Of a DNA stretch of 64,000 nucleotides, positions 7,481-16,706 are shown one piece after another. A program made the position numbers and the translations under genes. This DNA comes from JBBQVS01 sp964657325. Its GTDB lineage: Bacteria > Chloroflexota > Ktedonobacteria > Ktedonobacterales > Ktedonobacteraceae. The stretch is taken from assembly GCA_964657325.1 (NCBI GenBank), contig CAZZVE010000004.1, forward strand, positions 1 through 64,000. Reading direction: 5' to 3'. Position 1 is the first letter of the stretch; each line of letters starts with the position of its first letter. The notes beneath the pieces are model-generated. The model made no database searches, was not told the DNA's origin, and was given only the letters and a program-made list of their open reading frames with translations.

Positions 7481-8635
7481 CTATTGAGGCAATACATACA
7501 AAATAATAAAGATTAAGCTTGTACATATTACAACGGTTCCAAGCATATGGCGGTCACGCAGTAGGACCTCTTCGGGGCTACCACCCTCCATACGCATATA
7601 GACGAGATAGAGATAACGAAATATACCATATAGGACTAACGGGATAGTCACGATCAGACGATGATTCCCCGTTGTACCCTCTACTGTATAAAGGCTATAG
7701 GCCATGATCGTTGTTGTTGCCACAATCGTAATCATCTGATCCAGCATTGGAATACTATATTCTTTAAGTATCTGCCTATGCGTACTTGCCTGTCCTTGCA
7801 AGAGCACTAGTTCGTGGCGTCTCTTGCTTAAAGCAAGGAAAAGTGACAATAGACAGGTCACGAGATACAACCAGCCAGAAATTGACACTGGAATAACTAC
7901 CGCACCTGCTAAAATGCGTAATACAAAACCACTGGCAATAATAAAAACATCAATGAGCACTACATGCTTGAGTCGCACACTGTAGAGCGTCATCAGAATC
8001 AGGTATGTGGCTATTGTGAGTGCGAACAGCAGATTTGCCCCACCATATGGAGCATAAATATCACTTCGTGGCGCAATTGGCACAAAGAAAATTGCTGTTG
8101 TCAGGCTAGCACAGGCCAGAAGCAAGACACCGATGGAGGCAATGGCCCATGAGAGTGGCAGCTTACCGGAGGCAAGTGGACGATGTCGTTTTGTTGGATG
8201 TTGACGATCATTCTCTATGTCAAGCAGATCATTGAGGAGATAGATCGTACTCGATGCGAGACAAAACGTTACAAATGCGAGTATCGTGCGCTCGAGTGAT
8301 GGCACACTGAATAAACGTTGCGCGAAAATAATACCTACAAAGACCGCGAGATTTTTTGTCCATTGGCGAGGACGCATAGCGGTCACGATAGCTCGTAATT
8401 TCCCTACAGTACTTATTGTCGCATTGCTTGGTGTTTCTTGTACGTCAAGCTGCGTACTATCGGTTGTTTGTACCTGTACAGCATGCTCTTGCGTTGTGAC
8501 TACCTTCTTCAAGAGTCGCTCTATCCCTTCAGTATTTGGTCTATGTGTAGACAGACATGTTACCTGTTTTTGGACGTGTAACGAGAAGTGCAGGTAACAC
8601 ACAGCCCAAAAGTGTAAGGTGTTTCTAAGCAACAT
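7481..8635 (-). CDS. UbiA-family prenyltransferase, decaprenyl-phosphate phosphoribosyltransferase type
   Basis: 384 residues from the ATG at 8635. An in-frame TTG at 8656 lies inside a hairpin and is unlikely, and the first 80 or so residues are poorly conserved, so the true start could be still further in. The family signature is clear: RPRQWTKNLAVF, then NDLLDIENDRQHPTKRHRP, the Asp-rich prenyl-diphosphate/Mg site, with about eight membrane spans. Relatives make decaprenyl-phosphoryl-5-phosphoribose from PRPP for arabinan or related glycans. It is the first gene of the operon with the flippase-like protein and polyprenol-P-mannose synthase. Confidence 0.85.
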   Translation of the reverse strand: MLLRNTLHFWAVCYLHFSLHVQKQVTCLSTHRPNTEGIERLLKKVVTTQEHAVQVQTTDSTQLDVQETPSNATISTVGKLRAIVTAMRPRQWTKNLAVFVGIIFAQRLFSVPSLERTILAFVTFCLASSTIYLLNDLLDIENDRQHPTKRHRPLASGKLPLSWAIASIGVLLLACASLTTAIFFVPIAPRSDIYAPYGGANLLFALTIATYLILMTLYSVRLKHVVLIDVFIIASGFVLRILAGAVVIPVSISGWLYLVTCLLSLFLALSKRRHELVLLQGQASTHRQILKEYSIPMLDQMITIVATTTIMAYSLYTVEGTTGNHRLIVTIPLVLYGIFRYLYLVYMRMEGGSPEEVLLRDRHMLGTVVICTSLIFIILYVLPQ

Positions 8636-8680
8636 TCCAATAGTAGGGGTCAGCAATGCGTTGTGACCCCTACTATTGGA
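8636..8680. terminator. 17-bp perfect hairpin downstream of the Crp gene
   Basis: Arms 8636-8652 and 8664-8680 (TCCAATAGTAGGGGTCA) pair perfectly across an 11-base loop. It lies 25 bases past the Crp-type gene stop and touches the ubiA start, so it probably ends the regulator transcript. The arm resembles the GTAGGGGNC motif of other hairpins in this window. Confidence 0.75.
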
Positions 8681-8704
8681 TTCAAATACCAGGTGGTTTC
8701 ATCA

Positions 8705-9394
8705 TCAATAAATACGACGCTTCAAATCGTTAATGCGATGTAACGTGATACGGTGTCTGTCGGTGCTGATGTACTTCTTATCTGTAAAATAGCCCATGAC
8801 CTTGTTGACGCTCTCACGCGATGCTCCAACCATTGAGGCTAATTCTTGCTGCGTCATCCGTACATCAATGCGGATACCATCCTCGACTTTTGCTCCATGT
8901 GCGTCAGAAAGCTCTAGCAACTTCTTGGCGACACGCCCATATACGTCGAGGAAGATCAGGTCTTCAACCTGCTCATTCGTATTGCGTAACCGCTTAGAAA
9001 TAACCTCTAGCACCTGAATAGCGATATGCGGATTTTTCATAATCGCGTTATGAAAGTCGCTCCGTTGCAATGTATAGCACTCCACCTTTTCGACTGCGAT
9101 AGCATCGGCGGAGCGTGGTAAGCCATCAAGTAATGCTAGTTCGCCAAAGCATTCGCCTTTCCCAAAGACGACAAGCGAAATTTCCTGTCCATCGGGACTA
9201 ATCAAACAAATCTTGACCTTGCCTTCTTTGATGATATAGAGTACTTGTCCTGGATCATCGCGGTGAAAAATGACTTCGCCTGAGCGGAATGCACGTCTCT
9301 TGGCAACACTGCTCAGTTCTTGTAACGCATCGTCGCCGAGACCCGCGAATAATGTGACCTGTTTGAGATAGGATATCTGGTTATCAACTTCCAT
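8705..9394 (-). CDS. Crp/Fnr-family transcriptional regulator
   Basis: 229 residues from the ATG at 9394, chosen because GGAAGGA precedes it and the cNMP domain begins right after; a start at 9469 would add 25 residues without support. The cyclic-nucleotide-binding fold spans about residues 10-125, with the phosphate-binding motif GECFGELALLDGLPRSADA, a good match to the R-S/T-A site that binds cAMP in Crp. The winged HTH follows (MTQQELASMVGASRESVNKVM). There are no Cys clusters, so an Fnr-type iron-sulphur sensor is unlikely. It lies downstream of the homogentisate operon but is separated by a hairpin, so co-regulation is not implied. Confidence 0.9.
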   Translation of the reverse strand: MEVDNQISYLKQVTLFAGLGDDALQELSSVAKRRAFRSGEVIFHRDDPGQVLYIIKEGKVKICLISPDGQEISLVVFGKGECFGELALLDGLPRSADAIAVEKVECYTLQRSDFHNAIMKNPHIAIQVLEVISKRLRNTNEQVEDLIFLDVYGRVAKKLLELSDAHGAKVEDGIRIDVRMTQQELASMVGASRESVNKVMGYFTDKKYISTDRHRITLHRINDLKRRIY

Positions 9395-9477
9395 AAACTT
9401 ATATATTCCTTCCGCTATCGGTGCTACGCTCTTGAGTCGCATAATAGCATACCACTTCATAACGCGCAATTAAGCAC

Positions 9478-9532
9478 TCATAGAGAACGCCCTCATCACC
9501 TTCATTTGATGGTGCGAGGGCGTTCTCTATGA
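9478..9532. terminator. 17-bp hairpin after the homogentisate operon
   Basis: Outer arms 9478-9494 and 9516-9532 (TCATAGAGAACGCCCTC) are perfect complements, with a further short pairing inside. It begins 12 bases beyond the hmgA stop codon, placing it as the terminator of hppD-fahA-hmgA. Confidence 0.75.
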
Positions 9533-9543
9533 ATGTCTGTAAG

Positions 9544-10710
9544 TCATTCAATCCAGCTGTATGGGTACCCAGCATCATCAATGTGTTGGGCATGAGTAGT
9601 AAGCTTTAATGGATAAAACGTATCGACCATGACGGCGAGTTCTTCGGTGCGCTCTACCCCCAAGCTTTTTTCGACTGCACCAGGATGTGGACCGTGTGGA
9701 ATGCCACGAGGGTGAAGTGTGATCGAGGCACGCTCGATGCCACGTCTGCTTCCAAAGTTACCATTGACATAATAAATCATTTCCTCACTATCAATATTGC
9801 TGTGATTGTAGGGGACAGGTATCGACAAGGGATGATAGTCGAGCTTACGTGGCACAAACGAGCAGATCACAAAATTTGGCCCCTGAAAGGTCTGATGCAC
9901 TGGTGGCGGTTGATGTACACGACCTGTGATCGGTTCAAAGTCGGAGATGTTCAGCGCATAAGGATATTCGTAGCCATCCCAACCAACGACGTTGAAGGGA
10001 TGAAAGTCATACCAGTAACTGGTAAGCGTATCGCCAACTTTCAGCCGTACCTCGAACTCGCCGCGCTCGGTATGTGTCACCAGTTCTTGTGGGCGACGTA
10101 TGTCGCGGTCACAGTAGGGCGAATGCTCCAGGAATTGCCCATTATTGTTGAGGTAGCGATGTGGTGGCGCGATGGTACCGCGTGCCTCGATCACAAGAAA
10201 AGTGTTTTCTGTACTTTTAGCATCATGTGTGAAGCGGAAGGTTGTACCACGCGGAATGACAATATAATCGCCCTCATGATAGGGCAACAGGCCAAAGGTG
10301 CTTTCAAGAATACCCTGCCCATCATGCACAAAGTAGACGAGATCGGAATCACCATCACGATAGAAGTAATTCATTGCCACTGTAGGTTTTGCCACTGCCA
10401 GCACAACATCCTTATTATACATAAGCACCTGTCGGCCTAACACAGCATCACCAGCAGGTGGAAGTTGCGCTGTCTTCATGTGATGATGACGCTGGAGCCG
10501 TTCATCCCACTCTTCATGAGCATACTGCTCAATCGGGAAACGCTCTACTTTTTTGACGCGCGTTGGTGGATAGGTATAGTAAAGAATGGAGTAGTTGCCC
10601 GAAAAGCCCTCGGTGCCGAAGAGTTCTTCGGAGTATAATCCACCATCAGGCTTGCGAAATTGTGTATGTCGCTTCGGTGGTATTTCACCTAGACGATGGT
10701 AACTTGGCAT
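9544..10710 (-). CDS. hmgA: Homogentisate 1,2-dioxygenase
   Basis: 388 residues from the ATG at 10710, which has AAAGGAG seven bases before it. Opens the aromatic ring of homogentisate to maleylacetoacetate using Fe(II). The double cupin is visible in HEGDYIVIPRGTTFRF and the C-terminal PRGIPHGPHPGA segment that carries iron ligands. Length is shorter than the roughly 430-450 residue proteobacterial/human enzyme, typical of the alternative bacterial form. It is the last gene of the hppD-fahA-hmgA operon, 41 bases after fahA, so substrate and product steps are encoded side by side. Confidence 0.92.
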   Translation of the reverse strand: MPSYHRLGEIPPKRHTQFRKPDGGLYSEELFGTEGFSGNYSILYYTYPPTRVKKVERFPIEQYAHEEWDERLQRHHHMKTAQLPPAGDAVLGRQVLMYNKDVVLAVAKPTVAMNYFYRDGDSDLVYFVHDGQGILESTFGLLPYHEGDYIVIPRGTTFRFTHDAKSTENTFLVIEARGTIAPPHRYLNNNGQFLEHSPYCDRDIRRPQELVTHTERGEFEVRLKVGDTLTSYWYDFHPFNVVGWDGYEYPYALNISDFEPITGRVHQPPPVHQTFQGPNFVICSFVPRKLDYHPLSIPVPYNHSNIDSEEMIYYVNGNFGSRRGIERASITLHPRGIPHGPHPGAVEKSLGVERTEELAVMVDTFYPLKLTTHAQHIDDAGYPYSWIE

Positions 10711-10751
10711 GATTGTCTCCTTTGACAACATCAATGCATTTGTCAAACGTT

Positions 10752-11738
10752 TTATAAAATCCTGTTACGCAATACGCCTATACCTTCGATTTCTAATTCT
10801 ACCTCGTCGTCTCGTTGAAGCCATGGATGCACTTGTGTACCCAGTTCCAAGATACAGCCTGTGCCAACGGTACCAGAGCCGATAACATCGCCAACGCGAA
10901 TACGCGTGTTCCGTGAGGCATAGGCAATCATCTCGGCAAAACTATAGTGTATTTGGTTGAAGTTACCACGCGACACTTCGCGCCCGTCGATGCGTGCAAT
11001 CATCGGCATGTCGTAACGTTCGGACGCTCCATGGCCCGTGCGGCGTGAACTGAGTTCATCAGGCGTGACAAGGACGGGACCAAGTGAAGTTGCGAAATCT
11101 TTGCCCTTACCAGGACCGAGACCAATTGCCATATCCTTCATTTGGAAATCGCGTGCACTCCAATCGTTCATGATGGTGTAGCCCGCTATATAGCTCTCCG
11201 CTTGCTCAACTGGAATGTCTTTTCCATCGCGTCCAATGACACATGCTATCTCTAGCTCGAAATCAAGTGCTTGACTGCCAACAGGATAGGGAACGGGGTT
11301 ATCGTGACCATAGAGTTCACTGGTATTTGTAAAGTAGAAGGTTGGAACCTCGTACCATTCAGGCATGATAGCAAGCCCTCGATTGGCACGAGCAGTTTTG
11401 ACATGTTGCTCGAACGCAAAAAAGTCGCGTACTGTAGGCGGACTTGGTATTGGTGGCAACAGCACGACCTCATTTAACGTGTACTCTTCCCGTACAGGTT
11501 CCTGTGTGTGCAGGATGTTTGATGGCAATTCGGGCAAGGCAAGCGGAAGTCCCGATGCAAAAGATGTAGACGAGAATGTCGTGCGTCTAGGCTGCACGGC
11601 TATCTGCGCCTTTAGAAGGCCATCTGGATCGCGTAACAATTCGAGCAGTGTTGGGTACTCTAACGCGACAATCGTATGTTCGTGCAAAACGCCAGCCCGT
11701 GTTTTGCGTTCTCCTGTTAGGAAGGTGACAAGTCTCAT
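10752..11738 (-). CDS. fahA: Fumarylacetoacetate hydrolase family protein
   Basis: 328 residues. FAH fold with DFFAFEQHVKTAR, the metal-binding DFELEIACVIG and the NDWSARDFQ motif with catalytic-site acidic residues. It probably hydrolyses fumarylacetoacetate to fumarate and acetoacetate, the last step of tyrosine catabolism. Its place, two bases after hppD and just before hmgA, supports this over the many other FAH-family reactions. It is shorter than the animal enzyme, as usual for bacteria. Maleylacetoacetate isomerase, needed between HmgA and FahA, is not in this window. Confidence 0.88.
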   Translation of the reverse strand: MRLVTFLTGERKTRAGVLHEHTIVALEYPTLLELLRDPDGLLKAQIAVQPRRTTFSSTSFASGLPLALPELPSNILHTQEPVREEYTLNEVVLLPPIPSPPTVRDFFAFEQHVKTARANRGLAIMPEWYEVPTFYFTNTSELYGHDNPVPYPVGSQALDFELEIACVIGRDGKDIPVEQAESYIAGYTIMNDWSARDFQMKDMAIGLGPGKGKDFATSLGPVLVTPDELSSRRTGHGASERYDMPMIARIDGREVSRGNFNQIHYSFAEMIAYASRNTRIRVGDVIGSGTVGTGCILELGTQVHPWLQRDDEVELEIEGIGVLRNRIL

Positions 11739-11740
11739 CG

Positions 11741-12844
11741 TTACAGATTCCCTCGTAAATCCTGCTCACGCTCCAATGCCTCGAAGAGTGCTTTAAAGTT
11801 GCCTTCTCCAAAGCCACGTGCGCCTTTGCGTTGAATCACCTCAAAGAATACCGTGGGACGATTGACAACCGACTTTGAGAAGATTTGGAGCAGGTAGCCT
11901 TCGTCGTCATGGTCAATCAGAATACCAAGCTCTGCCAAGTGTTGAATGTCTTCATCAATCTTGCCCACACGGTCAAGTACGGTATCATAGTAGACGCTGG
12001 GCGTCTTGAGAAATTCAACGCCGCGTTCTTCCAGGTTACGCACAGTTTTGATAATGTCATCTGTAGTCAAGGCAAGATGCTGTACACCAGGACCACGATA
12101 GAAGTCCAGATACTCCTCGATTTGCGATTTACGACGTCCTGCAGCAGGCTCGTTGATGGGCAGTTTAATACGTCCACTACCATTTTGCATAACCTTGGAC
12201 ATGAGCGCGGAATATTCTGTACTAATGGCGCGATCATCAAAGTGAATGAGCTGCGCAAACCCCATCACACGCTCATAAAAGCCGACCCACTCATTCATCT
12301 TGCCAAGTTCGACATTGCCAACTACATGATCGATAGCCGCGATACCTGCCGGACGGGAGCGAGGTGGCACAGTTGTTGGAAGAGGGCGATACCCAGGTAG
12401 AAATGCGCCCTTGTAGGCGTGACGCTCTACGAAGACATGCATAGTATCACCATAGGTCGCAATCGTGGCAACTTTGACGCTGCCAAAATCATCTTTTACT
12501 GTTTTGGGTTCCGCAAGACCCTGTGCACCACGGCTTGTTGCTTCACGATATGCGCGCTCGGTATCTTCCACACGAAACGCAACCACCTTCACACCATCAC
12601 CGTGCAATTTAACATGTTCTGCTATTTCACCCTCTGGTCCAAGCGGAGATGTAAGCACGAAACGAATATTACCCTGTTCAAGCACATAACTCGTAGAGTC
12701 GCGTACACCTGTTTCTAAACCAGCATACGCAATAGGTGTAAAGCCCCACGCGTGACTAAAGTAGTATGCGGATTGTTTTGCATCACCGACATAAAATTCA
12801 AGATAGTCAAAATTTTGGATGGGCATAAAATCGTGTTCAGACAT
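11741..12844 (-). CDS. hppD: 4-hydroxyphenylpyruvate dioxygenase
   Basis: 367 residues from the ATG at 12844, preceded by AAAGGAG. Two vicinal-oxygen-chelate halves. Iron ligands are seen in IDHVVGNVE, VQHLALTTDDI and the C-terminal FFEVIQRKG. FGEGNFKALFEALE closes the protein, as in other HPPDs. It converts 4-hydroxyphenylpyruvate to homogentisate. First gene of the operon with fahA (2-base gap) and hmgA. The promoter must lie in the roughly 200 bases shared with the divergent Yip1-type gene. Confidence 0.95.
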   Translation of the reverse strand: MSEHDFMPIQNFDYLEFYVGDAKQSAYYFSHAWGFTPIAYAGLETGVRDSTSYVLEQGNIRFVLTSPLGPEGEIAEHVKLHGDGVKVVAFRVEDTERAYREATSRGAQGLAEPKTVKDDFGSVKVATIATYGDTMHVFVERHAYKGAFLPGYRPLPTTVPPRSRPAGIAAIDHVVGNVELGKMNEWVGFYERVMGFAQLIHFDDRAISTEYSALMSKVMQNGSGRIKLPINEPAAGRRKSQIEEYLDFYRGPGVQHLALTTDDIIKTVRNLEERGVEFLKTPSVYYDTVLDRVGKIDEDIQHLAELGILIDHDDEGYLLQIFSKSVVNRPTVFFEVIQRKGARGFGEGNFKALFEALEREQDLRGNL

Positions 12845-13045
12845 TGAGAAACTCCTTTGTTTCACTCAATCAAACAACATAAAGAACGCAGAAGTACGTT
12901 TCGCGCTTGAATCTCATTATACGCAACACGATATGTAACCGCAAGGCAGTCGGAAAGAGTAATGACAGGGCATAGCTACCATGTTATGATACACGGAGTC
13001 TTCTTTGCTATTTTCTATATACATACAATGGAAGGAGAAATCTCT

Positions 13046-14020
13046 ATGGCACAAGACTCAGGGCAACAGCAGAACATGGATGACGCACCCGACCCGCAAT
13101 TTCCCTATGGAGCGACTCCACAAGCGACACCAACTCCACTATCATATATCTCACCGGAATTTTACACTGCACAACCAGATGCTCCTTTACAAAAGTCTGT
13201 AGAGTCTTCCGGCTATACTGTGCCAACCCCTGATCCCTATCAAGCACAGCAGGTACAATATGGTGTTGAGTCAAACTATGGGCATGGGAGTTATCCGCAG
13301 GACTATGGATATAATGCGCTGCCATTTACTGCTCCTCAACAACCACAAGCAACGCCATTACCCTTAGGTGAAGCGATACGCCAATTGCCTGGGCAGTACT
13401 GGCGCGTGATTACACAACCATCGAGTACGACCTTTGCAGTTGAGATGGGCAAAGCTCGATGGAACATCGTTTGGATACAAATAGTTCTTTATATTGCTCT
13501 CGTGACTATCCTTAGCACACTTTTGAATGTTCTTGTACCAGCAAACACGAACGCGCTTTCTACGGCAGATACAACAACGCTTACGCCCGATACGATTGCG
13601 ATAATACAGCGCTTAGCCTCATTTATTAGCATTCTGAGCACTTATGGACAAATCCTGCTGATACCACTCTCATTATTCGTAGGAACTAGTCTATTGTTTA
13701 TGCTCGCTAAAGCATTTGGCGGTAATGGGAAATTTCTTCCACAGTTGTACAGCACTCTGCTTTTTCTTGTACCGCTCAGTGTGCTTCTGAACGTGTTGAC
13801 ACTCCTGTTATCTCTGCTGCCAGGAATAGGGTCAGGGCTTACTCTTCTTGCTGACTTTGGCTATTTGGGATACGAGGGAGTACTGCTCGGCTTGATGTTG
13901 GTGCCTGTACATCGTCTAGGTGGTGGGCGTGCCGCGGGAACTGTATTGTCATACTATGGAGTTGCAATTTTGCTCTCAGGCGCGCTAGGCATCATCATCG
14001 CTATTCTTCTGGCTGCCTAG
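13046..14020 (+). CDS. Yip1-domain membrane protein with Pro/Gln-rich N-terminus
   Basis: 324 residues from the ATG at 13046, which follows GGAAGGAG; an ATG at 12962 would add 28 unsupported residues. The first 110 residues are disordered, rich in Pro, Gln and Tyr. About five membrane spans then follow (for example IVWIQIVLYIALVTILSTLL and LSYYGVAILLSGALGIIIA), with the arrangement of Yip1-family integral proteins. Function in bacteria is unknown. It is divergent from hppD and probably monocistronic. Confidence 0.75.
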   Translation: MAQDSGQQQNMDDAPDPQFPYGATPQATPTPLSYISPEFYTAQPDAPLQKSVESSGYTVPTPDPYQAQQVQYGVESNYGHGSYPQDYGYNALPFTAPQQPQATPLPLGEAIRQLPGQYWRVITQPSSTTFAVEMGKARWNIVWIQIVLYIALVTILSTLLNVLVPANTNALSTADTTTLTPDTIAIIQRLASFISILSTYGQILLIPLSLFVGTSLLFMLAKAFGGNGKFLPQLYSTLLFLVPLSVLLNVLTLLLSLLPGIGSGLTLLADFGYLGYEGVLLGLMLVPVHRLGGGRAAGTVLSYYGVAILLSGALGIIIAILLAA

Positions 14021-14077
14021 CTTCACGCTAAGCATATCTTACGTAAAGGGACGAGATGGTACTTATAGCATAATGTA

Positions 14078-14107
14078 TTGAGTTCTGCGAATAGAACACT
14101 GTATAAT
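14078..14107 (+). promoter_or_regulatory. Candidate sigma-70 promoter of the CoxG-like gene with inverted repeat in the spacer
   Basis: TTGAGT at 14078-14083, an 18-base spacer and TATAAT at 14102-14107. The spacer holds GTTCT-N6-AGAAC (14082-14097), a possible operator. Transcription would leave a 5' leader of about 120 bases. Confidence 0.5.
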
Positions 14108-14237
14108 GAGCGCGTATAAAGCAGTAGCATTCTTATTCTTAATGAATACTACTTGGCTTTGTTTCTACACGAAATGTGTGTTAACACGTTTCACTACTCA
14201 GTAGAAAATAACAATAGAAGAGGTTGAATATCTACTC

Positions 14238-14693
14238 ATGGAAATTTCAGGTAGTCACAAAATCCGTGCTCCACGTCAACAAGTATTTCAAGCCCTTTTG
14301 AATCCAGAAGTTCTCAAGAACAGCATTCCAGGTTGTGAGAGTGCTGAGTTTGTTGATTTCCCATCGGGTCGTGAACTTAAGCTCACTGTTTCACCGAGCA
14401 TTCCTGGACTCAAAGGTCCCTACACTGTCTACTTGCAGACAGGTGAGGTTGTTGCGCCATCCCGTGTGACATTGATTGCAAAGCCAAGCAGTTCAATGGG
14501 TTCAATCAAAGCAACCTGCGTTACCGATCTCACAGATGATGCAGTCGGAACCAATCTGAACTATAATGCGAATGCAGTCATGGAAGGCAAGATCGCTGCT
14601 ATCCCCGATATGATTCTCAAGGGTGGTGTTAAGTCTGCCCTGGACCAGTTCTTTAAGAACTTCGAGAAACAGGTTAGCACAATCCCTGCATAA
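14238..14693 (+). CDS. CoxG-like SRPBCC-fold protein (CO dehydrogenase subunit G family)
   Basis: 151 residues. The start MEISGSHKIRAPRQQVF, then NPEVLKNSIPGCES and the C-terminal amphipathic GVKSALDQFFKNFEKQV, match the CoxG family (SRPBCC fold, hydrophobic pocket). In carboxydotrophs CoxG helps anchor CO dehydrogenase to the membrane. In many genomes such proteins are free-standing with unknown ligands. Here no coxMSL cluster adjoins; the molybdopterin dehydrogenase at the window end is 47 kb away. It stands alone between hairpin-free spacers. Confidence 0.8.
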   Translation: MEISGSHKIRAPRQQVFQALLNPEVLKNSIPGCESAEFVDFPSGRELKLTVSPSIPGLKGPYTVYLQTGEVVAPSRVTLIAKPSSSMGSIKATCVTDLTDDAVGTNLNYNANAVMEGKIAAIPDMILKGGVKSALDQFFKNFEKQVSTIPA

Positions 14694-14744
14694 GTTTTCT
14701 ATGCAAAGCTTGTGTTCGCTGCACGTGCTTTTTGAATAGAAACC

Positions 14745-15989
14745 TTACTTTTTGAGGTGAACAGGAAAAGGTCCAAATGCCATTGTGCGTACCGGAATGT
14801 CACGAATGATGGGAATACGAAGCAACAACTGAAACCATGGAGGTATAGTCAAGGGTGTATCGGCTCGCAATAGAGTACCTAATATACGCCCCTGAAGGAG
14901 TGTTTGTACTCTTTGAATAATGCGCGTCGGCAATTCACGCTGACGTTGTACGTGTGCAAGGTCCCTTGTTTGTAATGTTCCATCTTTCAGTTTGTCGGTT
15001 AGCAGGTTAGCGGTAGCGACCGCATCCTGGATAGCATAGTTGATTCCCACACCACCAATAGGCGACATAACATGGGCGGCATCTCCAATAAGCAGTAGCC
15101 CTGGACGATACCAACGCGTCAAGCGACTAGACTCAACTGAGAGTACTGAGATTTGCTTCCACTCTTGAAGTTCATCCACACGGTCTGCAAACTCTGGTTC
15201 TGCTTGGACAATTAATTGACGCAAATGCTCCAAACCTCCATTGCGTATGTGCTGGTAGTTTCCCTTCGGGATGACGTAACCTATCTGCCAGTAATCAAAG
15301 CGATTGATGAGGACAAGAATTACTCCATTGCTAAAACGCCCACCGAGCCCTTCTACTGGATCGCTCTCTTTTCGTGGAAGCCGAAACCATAAAACGTCCA
15401 TTGGAGGCGAGGTTTTTACTGGCTCAAAACCAACTAGACGCCGTATACGAGAGAAGCGACCGTCTGCTCCAACTGTTAGTATCGCTCGTACTTCATACCA
15501 ACCATCTTGTCCATGATAGCGTACACCGCTTATGTGCTGGTCTTCCTCAATCAATTCATCCACCTGCGCTCCAAGTACCATTTGAAAACTAGGATACTGT
15601 TTTGCTTCCTCAGTAAGAAAATCTAGAAATTGGGACTGAGCCATTACCGTTACATACGGGTATTTCGTTTTTATACGCGAAAAGTCAATAAAATTGACAG
15701 TACCTGTTCCCGTTTGAAAACTCCCCTTACGTAGTTCGGAATGTCGAATTTGCAAAAGACGATCAGCTAAACCTAATTCGTCCATAATGTTCATAGCTGC
15801 TGGATGAATAGTGTCACCACGAAACTCGCGGTCAAAATCCATATGGGCCTCTAGCAAAAGTACAGGAACACCTTTGCGTGCTAACAATAATGCAAGCATT
15901 GCTCCTGCTGGTCCACCACCCACGATGCAGCACGTTGTGTGCAGGACTTGTTTTACCTCATGCGTGGGCTGTGTTTGAGCCTTTGTCAT
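14745..15989 (-). CDS. FAD-dependent aromatic-type monooxygenase (UbiH/PHBH family)
   Basis: 414 residues. The FAD-binding Rossmann motif CCIVGGGPAGAMLALLLARKG is at the N-terminus, a DG-like motif follows (VGADGRFSRIRR), and GDAAHVMSPIGGVGINYAIQDA binds the FAD ribityl chain. This is the class A flavoprotein hydroxylase pattern. The substrate is unknown. It lies 52 bases downstream of a TetR-type regulator, on the same strand. Between them is a sequence nearly identical to the one at the regulator's own promoter, so the monooxygenase is probably induced by the regulator's ligand, perhaps a hydrophobic or aromatic compound or drug. Confidence 0.88.
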   Translation of the reverse strand: MTKAQTQPTHEVKQVLHTTCCIVGGGPAGAMLALLLARKGVPVLLLEAHMDFDREFRGDTIHPAAMNIMDELGLADRLLQIRHSELRKGSFQTGTGTVNFIDFSRIKTKYPYVTVMAQSQFLDFLTEEAKQYPSFQMVLGAQVDELIEEDQHISGVRYHGQDGWYEVRAILTVGADGRFSRIRRLVGFEPVKTSPPMDVLWFRLPRKESDPVEGLGGRFSNGVILVLINRFDYWQIGYVIPKGNYQHIRNGGLEHLRQLIVQAEPEFADRVDELQEWKQISVLSVESSRLTRWYRPGLLLIGDAAHVMSPIGGVGINYAIQDAVATANLLTDKLKDGTLQTRDLAHVQRQRELPTRIIQRVQTLLQGRILGTLLRADTPLTIPPWFQLLLRIPIIRDIPVRTMAFGPFPVHLKK

Positions 15990-16009
15990 GTTACCCTCCG
16001 TGTGGATGT

Positions 16010-16027
16010 AATTGACTAACTAATTAA
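16010..16027. promoter_or_regulatory. Probable TetR operator before the monooxygenase gene
   Basis: TTAATTAGTTAGTCAAT on the minus strand closely matches the operator at 16686-16705. The shared core is TTGACTAAYTARTTAA. It lies about 20 bases upstream of the monooxygenase start and can block its transcription. Confidence 0.65.
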
Positions 16028-16041
16028 AAAACAGACAAAAA

Positions 16042-16656
16042 TTAGACTGGTACAAGGCCATGAAGAAACGTTTCTGTGATGGCAGTCGCTATCTGCTCGT
16101 GAGTGAGTTCCAAAGCCACTGGATCATGTAGCACCTGACGACGTAGAATAACGCCTACAATGCTTCCGAATAACATTTGTGTGTTGACGATGGTATCAGA
16201 GCGGCGTAGAGTTCCAACTTGCACTTGTGCTTCCAGATATTCACCTAGAAAATTTAGTCCTCGTTGTACAGCCATTGGTGCCATTTGCGCAAGGGATGAC
16301 TGTTCGTTGTTGAGTAGTTCAGGTAGAATAACTCTGACCATTGATGTAAAGTTCTCGGTCTCCACAACCCGTAAGATTTGTTGAATCACGAAAGGGAAAA
16401 ACTGCTCTGGTGGCATGCTAAGCACATTTGCTGGTAACGCCGAAAGAATTTTGAGCGGTGAGCGTCCCTCGATAACAGCCATAAGCAGTGCCTCTTTGCT
16501 TTCAAAGTAGTGATAGATCAACCCTGCTGTAATGCCGGCCTCATGTGCGACATCTTTATTTGTGGCACGCACAAAGCCTTTTTGTGCAAAGACGCGCATA
16601 GCGGCATCAATAATTTGTTCTCGTCTATCCTCTACAACTTTCGGTGTACGCGCCAT
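16042..16656 (-). CDS. TetR/AcrR-family repressor
   Basis: 204 residues. The N-terminal HTH is typical (REQIIDAAMRVFAQKGF, then NKDVAHEAGITAGLIYHYFESKEAL). The C-terminal ligand domain is of the AcrR type, about 150 residues. The gene has a near-consensus promoter with an operator on the start region, pointing to autorepression, and the same operator precedes the next gene, a flavin monooxygenase. The inducer is unknown. ATG at 16656. Confidence 0.9.
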   Translation of the reverse strand: MARTPKVVEDRREQIIDAAMRVFAQKGFVRATNKDVAHEAGITAGLIYHYFESKEALLMAVIEGRSPLKILSALPANVLSMPPEQFFPFVIQQILRVVETENFTSMVRVILPELLNNEQSSLAQMAPMAVQRGLNFLGEYLEAQVQVGTLRRSDTIVNTQMLFGSIVGVILRRQVLHDPVALELTHEQIATAITETFLHGLVPV

Positions 16657-16685
16657 ATAAGTGAACTACTTTCTGCCTGTTTTTT

Positions 16686-16706
16686 ATTGACTAATTAGTT
16701 AATTAA
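16686..16706. promoter_or_regulatory. Probable TetR operator at its own promoter
   Basis: ATTGACTAATTAGTTAATTA contains the palindrome CTAATTAG in a longer imperfect dyad. It lies directly downstream of the -10 box, so a bound repressor would block initiation. Near-identical copy at 16010-16027. Confidence 0.7.

Noticed and set aside
9685..10440. 251-codon open frame on the plus strand opposite hmgA
   Set aside because: Fully overlapped by a well-supported dioxygenase gene; composition is typical of an antisense shadow and no ribosome site fits.
11885..12400. 171-codon open frame opposite hppD
   Set aside because: Antisense shadow of a clearly identified enzyme.
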